DNA from: an uncultured Nitrososphaera sp.
GTDB lineage: Archaea; Thermoproteota; Nitrososphaeria; Nitrososphaerales; Nitrososphaeraceae
Direction: 5' to 3'
Length of the DNA: 8,494 bases
Assembly: GCA_946480575.1 (NCBI GenBank)
Contig: CAMLKF010000071.1
Location: forward strand, 1 to 8,494
Shown here piece by piece: positions 1-4,080 of the stretch. The translations under genes and the position numbers were made by a program. Position 1 is the stretch's first letter; each line of letters starts with the position of its first letter. Below the pieces are notes generated by a model. It searched no databases. It saw only the letters and a list, made by a program, of their open reading frames with translations, and was not told the DNA's origin.

Positions 1-2
1 AA

Positions 3-320
3 CCTGTAGTCGAGCCGGAAGAACCTGAAGAAGAAGAATCTGATGATGATGATAGTGGTGATGATGGTGAAGACAGTAGTAGTAGTAGCGGCGACGACGA
101 CGATGATGACGACAGCAGCGACGACGATGATGACGACAGCAGCAGCAGAACCAGCAGCAGCAGCAGCAGCAGCAGAACCAGCAGCGACGATGATGACGAT
201 GACGACGACAGCAGCGACGACGATGACGACGAGATAGACGGTGACAGGATAAGCAACGTTATTACAAACATACTAGACGACGTTTTCGATGATGTTAACA
301 ACAGTAACGACCGGCAGTAG
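3..320 (+). CDS. Asp/Ser-rich low-complexity protein, C-terminal part (5' end outside window)
   Basis: This is an open frame with no start codon inside the window, so the gene begins upstream; 105 residues are visible. The first 12 are Pro/Glu-rich. About residues 13-76 are almost only Asp and Ser in alternating blocks (runs of 7, 6, 8 and 5 Asp, and 3-7 Ser), interrupted twice by Arg-Thr. A non-repetitive amphipathic tail follows (RISNVITNILDDVFDDVNN), and the stop is the first of three consecutive TAG codons. The very acidic block suggests a flexible, cation-binding or surface-exposed linker; Asp/Ser repeats occur in cell-surface proteins of other microbes, but no anchor is visible and the function is unknown. 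This frame is preferred over the overlapping ATG-started frame at 43-237 because that one gives Met/Val/Thr/Ala homopolymers, and only this frame continues into ordinary sequence. Confidence 0.6.
   Translation, partial: PVVEPEEPEEEESDDDDSGDDGEDSSSSSGDDDDDDDSSDDDDDDSSSRTSSSSSSSRTSSDDDDDDDDSSDDDDDEIDGDRISNVITNILDDVFDDVNNSNDRQ
42..236 (+). repeat. GAY/AGY trinucleotide repeat tract
   Basis: Nearly pure blocks of GAC/GAT and AGC/AGT codons cover this stretch. It includes a duplicated unit with seven consecutive AGC triplets between two copies of AGAACC. GAC and GAT alternate within Asp runs, so part of the tract is held by protein-level selection, while the AGC run is homogeneous enough to be prone to slippage. 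Confidence 0.85.
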
Positions 321-369
321 TAGTAGCAGCGACGATGATGATGACGACAACAGCAACAACAGACCCTGA
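316..369 (+). repeat. Out-of-frame Asp/Ser codon block after the stop
   Basis: Directly at the stop of the Asp/Ser-rich gene another AGT/AGC then GAC/GAT block begins. It reads Ser and Asp (SSSSSDDDDDDNSNNRP, then TGA at 367-369) only in a different frame from the gene. In the gene's own frame the same bases give TAG TAG TAG. It looks like a further repeat unit knocked out of frame by an indel, giving the present protein a shorter C-terminus. An assembly error in the repeat is the other explanation. Confidence 0.45.
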
Positions 370-412
370 AGCGTACAGGTAGCACAGGGGGCTCCTCCGG
401 CAGGCAGACCGT

Positions 413-580
413 ATGGTCAGGTTGTTTCAGAGGAAGCACAAACTGGTGGAGGAGGATTTGGATCAGACATTAAGACATATCGTGAGATTCAATGTGCAGG
501 ATTTGAACAATCAGATGGCAACAATGGAATCGGAGATGCTAGAGCAAGCGATGAAGCAGGAAAATCCCCTGGCAAATTAG
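413..580 (+). CDS. Small helical hypothetical protein (55 aa)
   Basis: This ATG-started frame gives a 55-residue soluble, charged protein beginning MVRLFQRKHKLVEED and ending EQAMKQENPLAN. Its Leu/Val/Ile/Met spacing with Lys, Glu and Gln between suggests one or two amphipathic helices, perhaps a coiled coil. It has no Cys and no membrane segment, and the composition is normal for a real protein. It lies 92 nt after the Asp/Ser-rich gene on the same strand. No clear ribosome-binding site or TATA box precedes it, so it may be read from the upstream transcript. A second open frame across 370-630 has no ATG, GTG or TTG and is Gly/Ala-rich, so it looks like a shadow. I do not recognise the family. 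Confidence 0.5.
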   Translation: MVRLFQRKHKLVEEDLDQTLRHIVRFNVQDLNNQMATMESEMLEQAMKQENPLAN

Positions 581-840
581 GAGAGGGAGCACAAACTAGA
601 GACGAAAACGCAGGAAATCCTAATAACTAAAATCTTTTTTTATTGTCGTTAAGGGCATGTGTTGAGGGGATCTGTAGCTCCGCATATTTGAAATGTCATT
701 AAGCAAGAGGCAGCAACCTAATTCTCGAATATCGTGAACATTTACGTCGGGATTCGCACTCCCATGCCCTAACAGGCTAGGCAATTCTATCTAACTCAGA
801 ATAATTTGGTCAAGCACATTCTGAAAGTCTTGTCAAAAAC
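581..840. other. Non-coding interval with a wide inverted repeat
   Basis: No convincing coding frame was found on either strand. It holds the poly-T run near 635, an 8-bp perfect inverted repeat (AGGGCATG at 652-659, CATGCCCT at 763-770), and a small hairpin GGGA-TTCGCAC-TCCC at 749-763. Together these vaguely resemble a tRNA acceptor and T arm, but a D arm and anticodon arm could not be built. It may be an RNA structure or chance. Confidence 0.4.
634..642 (+). terminator. Poly-T transcription terminator
   Basis: A run of seven T follows AATC, 54 nt after the small ORF. Archaeal RNA polymerase commonly stops at such T tracts, so this probably ends transcripts of the Asp/Ser-rich gene and the small ORF. 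Confidence 0.4.
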
Positions 841-852
841 TCAAAGTTTAAT
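813..852. repeat. Dispersed 40-bp repeat, copy 1
   Basis: It shares 30 of 40 ungapped positions with 3361-3400. The shared parts are AGCACA at the left, AAGTCTT in the middle, and AAAAACTCAANGTTTAAT at the right. Read on the minus strand it spans the stop codon of the Cys-rich ORF (841-1002) and carries a T5 run just after it, so it may be a 3'-end or terminator element. Confidence 0.5.
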
Positions 853-1002
853 TAAAAATTCTAGCAGTGTAAATATTCTTAATCGTGAATCGCGGTCCAG
901 CAGCAACATATGCTTCCTGCGTGCAATTTGGACAATCAAGGGACGACTTGTAGCTTTGCATTCGGCAGCCAGACAACCACAGTCAGCACATTTTATCTGC
1001 AT
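841..1002 (-). CDS. Small Cys-rich, probable zinc-binding protein (53 aa)
   Basis: The minus strand encodes 53 residues starting MQIKCADCGCLAAECK, with Cys at 5, 8, 10 and 15. The CxxC pair plus two more Cys resembles a zinc knuckle. The rest is basic then Leu-rich (ARRKHMLLLDRD, ending LLEFLIKL). A TATA-like TTTATATG is centred about 25 bp before the ATG, the spacing expected for a leaderless archaeal transcript, and this is the main reason to prefer the gene and this start. It lies downstream of, and in the same direction as, the YnfA pair. The overlapping plus-strand frame from a TTG (806-1069) lacks such support. The protein is short for a complete zinc protein and may be a truncated relic. 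Confidence 0.45.
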   Translation of the reverse strand: MQIKCADCGCLAAECKATSRPLIVQIARRKHMLLLDRDSRLRIFTLLEFLIKL

Positions 1003-1022
1003 GTTTCGATACTCTATCAGTT

Positions 1023-1030
1023 CATATAAA
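1023..1030 (-). promoter_or_regulatory. TATA-like box for the Cys-rich ORF
   Basis: TTTATATG on the minus strand, about 25 bp before the ATG at 1002. No Shine-Dalgarno sequence lies in between, consistent with a leaderless mRNA. It overlaps the T8 run that probably ends the YnfA operon. Confidence 0.45.
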
Positions 1031-1035
1031 AAAAA
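1028..1035 (-). terminator. T8 terminator of the YnfA pair
   Basis: Eight consecutive T on the minus strand, about 12 nt after the stop of the second YnfA gene, form a typical archaeal intrinsic terminator. Confidence 0.5.
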
Positions 1036-1046
1036 TGTTCGAATTG

Positions 1047-1388
1047 CTATCTTGGCGCATAGAATATGACAAGAGCGCCTACCACCGCAATCAATCCGCC
1101 TATTATCTCATATCTGTCTGGTCTCTTCTTGTCAACTGTCAAACCCCAGATAATTGCAGAGATTATGAAGATGCCGCCGTAAGCAGCGTATACCCTTCCA
1201 AATTCGGCTGGCTGCAAAGTTGGGATTATTCCATAAACGAATAGGATAATGCCGCCTAGTCCAGCTAGTGCAATAGTTTTCTTTTCCCTCCGCCATCGCC
1301 AGACCAGATACCCTCCACCTATTTCAGCTATTGCCGCAACAAAGAAAAGTGCAAGTGTAACCGGGATGCCAGATACTACTTCGACCAA
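1047..1388 (-). CDS. YnfA/UPF0060 family four-helix membrane protein, predicted N-out (113 aa)
   Basis: This is a small inner-membrane protein of the YnfA (UPF0060) family, related to the small multidrug resistance transporters; substrate unknown. The length (113 aa) matches the usual ~108. Four membrane segments lie near residues 9-30, 38-57, 68-85 and 95-111. Family signatures are EIGGGYLVW in helix 1, with a membrane Glu, and QPAEFGRVYAAYGGIF before helix 3. Lys/Arg sit almost only in loop 1 (RWRREKK) and loop 3 (DKKRPDR): about nine, against two on the other face, which predicts N and C termini outside. The TTG start lies inside the end of the upstream gene (13-nt overlap), with GGAG about nine nt before it, so translation is probably coupled. 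The partner gene has the opposite charge pattern, suggesting an antiparallel heterodimer. Confidence 0.9.
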   Translation of the reverse strand: MVEVVSGIPVTLALFFVAAIAEIGGGYLVWRWRREKKTIALAGLGGIILFVYGIIPTLQPAEFGRVYAAYGGIFIISAIIWGLTVDKKRPDRYEIIGGLIAVVGALVIFYAPR

Positions 1389-1747
1389 ATTGCTTTCTCT
1401 CCGCTTCTTGGCATATAGAAGATAATTGCAACGCCAACAAGAGCGATCGTTGTACCGACAATATCAAACATGTCTGGAGCGATTCCTTCAAAGACCCATC
1501 CCCAGAATACAGCCATTACGATAAAGATGCCGCCGTAAGCAGCATAAATCCGATGAAAGTATGAAGGTTGAAACGTTGGCACAATGCCGTATAGGAAGAG
1601 GATAAAACCTCCAAGGGCTCCCATAGTCCATCCCATGCCTTCCCTGAGCCAAAGCCACACCATATAGCCACCACCTATCTCGCACAGGCCTGCAAGAATG
1701 AAAAGAACAACTGTGAGGGCGATCGCTTTCTTCTTTGTTGACTTCAA
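1376..1747 (-). CDS. YnfA/UPF0060 family four-helix membrane protein, predicted N-in (123 aa)
   Basis: This is the first gene of the YnfA pair and a paralogue of the next one, sharing EIGGGYMVW in helix 1 and YAAYGGIFI at helix 3. Four membrane segments lie near residues 9-33, 40-59, 69-87 and 96-112. Lys/Arg are concentrated at the N-terminus (MKSTKKK) and C-terminal tail (PRSGEKAIWSK): about eight on that face against one in loops 1 and 3. Loop 3 (EGIAPDMFD) is acidic. The positive-inside rule therefore predicts both termini in the cytoplasm, the reverse of its partner. The only usable start is a TTG; an in-frame TAA lies about 30 nt before it. A weak TATA-like GAATAAA is centred about 33 bp upstream. 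The transported compound, if any, is not known for the family. Confidence 0.9.
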   Translation of the reverse strand: MKSTKKKAIALTVVLFILAGLCEIGGGYMVWLWLREGMGWTMGALGGFILFLYGIVPTFQPSYFHRIYAAYGGIFIVMAVFWGWVFEGIAPDMFDIVGTTIALVGVAIIFYMPRSGEKAIWSK

Positions 1748-1839
1748 TGTCTGGGAGATAATTTCTGGCCTCAGGATTTATTCTTTGTATCCTTTTTGCT
1801 GACGCAGCGACACACTAACTACTAGGCAGTGCATTGCGA

Positions 1840-2347
1840 TCAGCTGCTAAGCTGTCTTCTTGTGTCGATTGGCGCGATGCTTCTGATCCAGAAGAAGCGT
1901 ACCAATACAAATGCAGCAAATCCAGCCATCGCAGACGACCCTGCAAGTTCGAGTATCTGCGTTTGCATTTCCGAAACCGTGGTTGATTCCATCAATTCGG
2001 CGACCATCCATATCGTGAATGAAACTACCATCGCGGCGCCAAATGCCCTGCGATCACGGGATGCTTGCTCCGTATCTGATACAATGAATAAGCTGCGACC
2101 AGACCAAACGCGGATATGACAAAGCATATTCTTGTTAGCAACTGGTAGTTCAAGAACCCGGATGATTCTAAAAAGGCGTGGCTGGCGTATGCAATCAATG
2201 CCGCGAAAAGTGTCGCGGAGAGCCATAGTCGAGTGCGTCTGCGATTACAGAAATCCCCAAAGCCGATGCCGCTCTGATTCCAAAAGGCAGTTCAGAATCG
2301 GGCTCTTCTTGCCGATGGCGGAATTTTGTTAAATTCGTACTTGCCAT
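1840..2347 (-). pseudogene. Frameshifted multi-helix membrane protein gene (about 169 aa if repaired)
   Basis: Three successive minus-strand frames each give one piece of what looks like a single protein. The first runs from an ATG at 2347 (MASTNLTKFRHRQEEPDSEL, then an Ala/Ile-rich helix) to a stop at 2195. The second, open between 2291 and 2025, contains helices WLSATLFAALIAYASHAFL and RICFVISAFGLVAAYSLYQI. The third runs to a TGA at 1840 with helices MVVSFTIWMVAELM and AMAGFAAFVLVRFFWI. Restoring one base near 2205-2235 and one near 2030-2065 would join them into about 169 residues with four or five membrane segments; 508 nt plus two is exactly 170 codons. The ATG frame starting at 2226 is Arg-rich over its first 60 codons, so that part is not the true frame. 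I do not recognise the family. Sequencing error rather than decay is possible. Confidence 0.65.
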
Positions 2348-2360
2348 GCTCGGCAATAAG

Positions 2361-2394
2361 ATATAATTCGATCGCTAGCGATATATGATAAAAT
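2361..2394. promoter_or_regulatory. AT-rich promoter region around a 12-bp perfect palindrome
   Basis: The palindrome ATCGCTAGCGAT (2371-2382) is flanked on both sides by TATA-like sequence (ATATAATT and ATATATGATAAAA). It lies just before the start of the broken membrane gene on the minus strand and upstream of the phasin-like gene on the plus strand. This fits a regulator dimer site over a divergent promoter, but no regulator is seen nearby. Confidence 0.35.
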
Positions 2395-2538
2395 TTTCCG
2401 TGTAGTATATTCTCAATTGACAGGCGAGGTGTGATGACTATTCTGCATGCTATGCGACTTCGGATAGTACGTTCAGTAAAGTAGTAGATAATCGTTTACG
2501 CAAATGACTAAGAGCAACATGCGGCTCGTTCATTTAAC

Positions 2539-2542
2539 GAGG
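2539..2542 (+). promoter_or_regulatory. Shine-Dalgarno site deciding the start at 2549
   Basis: GAGG lies six nt before the ATG at 2549. No such site precedes the in-frame ATG codons at 2504 and 2519, so the shorter protein is preferred. Confidence 0.6.
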
Positions 2543-2548
2543 AATTTT

Positions 2549-3133
2549 ATGTCAACAAAAAAAGACGAGACAGCAGCGACGAAAGCTGCATCAGCAGATA
2601 CAGGTCCATACCGAACATCACAAGCAATGCAGGAGGAACAAACATTTCAAGTCAGCAGATCGATTGACCAGACGAAAGAAAACATCAAGAGATCGATAGA
2701 AGAAGCGAGAAAGGAGATCCCGGAATACGCACAGAGCGTGACAGACTATCATCAGCAGGCAATGGACAGCGCTGAGGAGGTTACTGATAACTATCTGGAC
2801 TCCCAGAAGGAAATCATCAATTCTATCCAAAGCACTTGGACCAATTATCTTGAGACCGTTTACTGGTGGCTCTCTCCGCGGAAAATGGCTGAAATGTACA
2901 CGCAGACTGTGAGTAGCTTTGCTAACAACACAATCTCTGCAGGCAGAATATGGAACAAGACAATGCTAGCAAATATGGACTCTTCCAAGGCGTTTCTGAG
3001 GCGCGCAAAAGAGGCATCAAGCGACGTATCCGGAATGAATATCAATACTGCACGGGCATTTGAAAGGACGTCAAGCGAGATCAGTCAAGGCACATTCGAA
3101 AGGCAAGAAAGGCAGAGGCGAAGAGAAATCTAG
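2549..3133 (+). CDS. Soluble helical, phasin-like hypothetical protein (194 aa)
   Basis: The start is set by GAGG six nt upstream, giving MSTKKDETAATKAASADTG; an upstream in-frame ATG would add 15 residues. The protein has no signal peptide, membrane helix or Cys. After a low-complexity N-terminus it is almost wholly helical and charged (EENIKRSIEEARKEIPEYAQ-type sequence near residues 40-65), then SQKEIINSIQSTWTNYLE, an aromatic patch VYWWLSPRKMAEMY near the middle, and a basic, Gln/Arg-rich C-terminal tail (ERQERQRRREI). This amphipathic layout resembles phasins, which coat polyhydroxyalkanoate granules, and Nitrososphaera-type archaea are known to carry PHA synthase genes. The phasin role is inference; no phaC or phaE lies in this window. 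A T-rich terminator follows. Confidence 0.85.
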   Translation: MSTKKDETAATKAASADTGPYRTSQAMQEEQTFQVSRSIDQTKENIKRSIEEARKEIPEYAQSVTDYHQQAMDSAEEVTDNYLDSQKEIINSIQSTWTNYLETVYWWLSPRKMAEMYTQTVSSFANNTISAGRIWNKTMLANMDSSKAFLRRAKEASSDVSGMNINTARAFERTSSEISQGTFERQERQRRREI

Positions 3134-3152
3134 CAGTACAGAAAAGCTTGAA

Positions 3153-3171
3153 TTTCTCCCCTTTTATTTTT
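3153..3171 (+). terminator. T-rich terminator after the phasin-like gene
   Basis: A pyrimidine tract with TTTT and TTTTT runs begins about 20 nt after the stop codon, typical of archaeal transcription ends. Confidence 0.45.
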
Positions 3172-3360
3172 GGTATCGATTCAATTATATCGTTTTTCTG
3201 ATTGCTCGGTTGCCGCGATATATGCAGAGGCTACCATTGTGTGATATGGTTCAAATTACTGCGATTCTGACCAAACACCCTGCAAACGTGCAAGAGCCTG
3301 AGCGCTTATTCCTCCTCCTCCTACTTCTTCCTTTTTTCGTCTGTATGAATAGTGAATTTG

Positions 3361-3400
3361 AGCACAAATGAGAAGTCTTTCAAAAAACTCAACGTTTAAT
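3361..3400. repeat. Dispersed 40-bp repeat, copy 2
   Basis: It matches 813-852 at 30 of 40 ungapped positions, with the best-conserved part AAAAACTCAANGTTTAAT. On the minus strand it lies about 110 nt after the stop of the small zinc protein gene and contains a T6 run, so like copy 1 it sits 3' of a small Cys-rich gene. Confidence 0.5.
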
Positions 3401-3508
3401 GGATAGAATTGGCATCGATTGACATAAGGGGAATGAAGATGTGGTGGCTGTATGAGCTAGATGATTATGTATACCAATTTCTGACCCCTGAAATTATTAT
3501 CATTATTA

Positions 3509-3670
3509 CTACTTGTCGCAGCCGCAGCCGTCGTTGCTGAGGTCATACGAGCGAATGTTGTATTTTTTCATGCAGGCAGGGCACATGCTCTGGCCATATG
3601 GTATCTCGGCGTTGCAAAAGGCGCATGCCGCTGACGCATCATTATTTTTGGCTTTGGCTAGAGTCTCCAA
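3509..3670 (-). CDS. Small zinc-ribbon protein (53 aa)
   Basis: The minus strand encodes METLAKAKNNDASAACAFCN and onward. CAFC at residues 16-19 and CPAC at 30-33 are separated by ten residues, the classic spacing of a zinc ribbon, followed by KKYNIRSYDL and a C-terminal CGC (49-51). The start is a TTG; no ATG is available, and a TAA lies upstream in frame. A TATA-like TTTAATAG is centred about 27 bp before this TTG, the same spacing as for the neighbouring zinc gene, supporting a leaderless mRNA. The gene follows 3711-3953 in the same direction with a 40-nt gap. Partner unknown; such small ribbons usually bind nucleic acid or act as adaptors. The overlapping plus-strand frame 3513-3710 is a shadow. 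Confidence 0.65.
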   Translation of the reverse strand: METLAKAKNNDASAACAFCNAEIPYGQSMCPACMKKYNIRSYDLSNDGCGCDK

Positions 3671-3693
3671 CAGGTACAGAAAAGGCAGGATGG

Positions 3694-3701
3694 CTATTAA
3701 A
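3694..3701 (-). promoter_or_regulatory. TATA-like box for the 53-aa zinc-ribbon gene
   Basis: TTTAATAG on the minus strand is centred about 27 bp before the TTG at 3670, in the gap between the two zinc genes. Confidence 0.4.
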
Positions 3702-3710
3702 CTTTGTTAG

Positions 3711-3953
3711 CTACATCGGCGCTACCAGGATTTTTGGACGATTCGATGTGTTGTGATGACATTTTTTGCCGCAGAGTGGGCAGTTCTTTCTATGCAAAAA
3801 GACGCACTGGCAGACGTGGGATTTCATATAGCTTTCTGCCGCCTTGGTGGATTCGCCTGTGCCGTTGCAAAACGGGCAGTCAGAATCAGTGATCTCGATT
3901 AAACCCTTGCCAGAACATACTGGACAGATTTGCGGAACGTTCGCCTGAGCCAT
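3711..3953 (-). CDS. DnaJ-type zinc-finger small protein (80 aa)
   Basis: The N-terminal half has two CxxCxGxG motifs, CPVCSGKG (10-17) and CPFCNGTG (26-33). This is the repeat of the DnaJ central zinc-binding domain; a pair makes one zinc site. No J domain or substrate-binding domain is present, so it is a stand-alone finger rather than a DnaJ chaperone. The C-terminal half holds a second Cys/His cluster: C48, C50, CPLCGKKCHH at 58-67. Two zinc ions are therefore plausible. The ATG start is supported by a TATA-like TTATATTATAG centred 27 bp upstream. It is transcribed away from the flavoprotein operon across a 127-nt gap and may form a cluster with the 53-aa zinc ribbon downstream. A protein-folding, redox or adaptor role is inference. 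Confidence 0.85.
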   Translation of the reverse strand: MAQANVPQICPVCSGKGLIEITDSDCPFCNGTGESTKAAESYMKSHVCQCVFLHRKNCPLCGKKCHHNTSNRPKILVAPM

Positions 3954-3974
3954 CTCTTCTCTAGGTCAAATTCA

Positions 3975-3985
3975 CTATAATATAA
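3975..3985 (-). promoter_or_regulatory. TATA box for the DnaJ-type zinc-finger gene
   Basis: TTATATTATAG on the minus strand is centred 27 bp before the ATG at 3953, which fits a leaderless transcript. Confidence 0.6.
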
Positions 3986-4049
3986 CCCTTACCGTATGTT
4001 AACTAACAAATCTACAATTTTGAATTCAGCATTATGGCTTGAGCATTTG

Positions 4050-4058
4050 TTATTATAT
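4050..4058 (+). promoter_or_regulatory. TATA box for the flavoprotein-methyltransferase operon
   Basis: TTATTATAT is centred about 27 bp before an in-frame TTG at 4081. It overlaps the in-frame ATG at 4057, so that ATG would not be included in a transcript from this promoter. Confidence 0.5.
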
Positions 4059-4080
4059 GCGCATAACTATTTTGCGGCAG

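Larger units (their letters stand above)
3134..3508. other. Non-coding interval between convergent genes
   Basis: No credible gene was found in 375 nt. It holds the T-rich terminator near 3160, a pyrimidine tract (3308-3339, CTC/CTT repeats ending in T6), a second copy of a 40-bp dispersed repeat (3361-3400), and an AT-rich ATTATT tract at 3491-3510 just after the stop of the minus-strand zinc gene, which could serve as its terminator. Confidence 0.5.

Noticed and set aside
43..237. ATG-started ORF of 64 aa in the trinucleotide repeat
   Set aside because: It is only the shifted reading of Asp/Ser codons, giving Met/Val/Thr/Ala runs.
370..630. Gly/Ala-rich open frame of about 86 codons
   Set aside because: It has no ATG, GTG or TTG and overlaps the more natural 55-aa ORF. 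It could be a relic of the out-of-frame Asp/Ser gene, but this cannot be shown.
652..770. Possible intron-containing tRNA (8-bp inverted repeat plus a T-arm-like hairpin)
   Set aside because: The T loop reads TTCGCAC instead of TTCRANY, the acceptor and T arm cannot both be in register, and no D arm or anticodon arm could be built. tRNAscan-SE would settle it.
806..1069. Plus-strand ORF of 87 aa
   Set aside because: TTG start, no ribosome-binding site or TATA box at the right spacing, unremarkable composition, and antisense to a better-supported Cys-rich frame and to the end of a YnfA gene.
1829..2332. Plus-strand ORFs of 96 and 66 aa
   Set aside because: They are antisense to the frameshifted membrane protein gene, with Ser/Thr- and Arg-rich shadow composition.
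3060..3371. Plus-strand ORF of 103 aa
   Set aside because: It starts inside the phasin-like gene in another frame and runs through a terminator and a CTC/CTT pyrimidine tract that yields poly-Leu.
3433..3540. Short plus-strand ORF (35 aa) with an AAGGGG site upstream
   Set aside because: It reads through an ATT repeat into poly-Ile, then antisense into the zinc-ribbon gene. More likely the region is that gene's 3' end.
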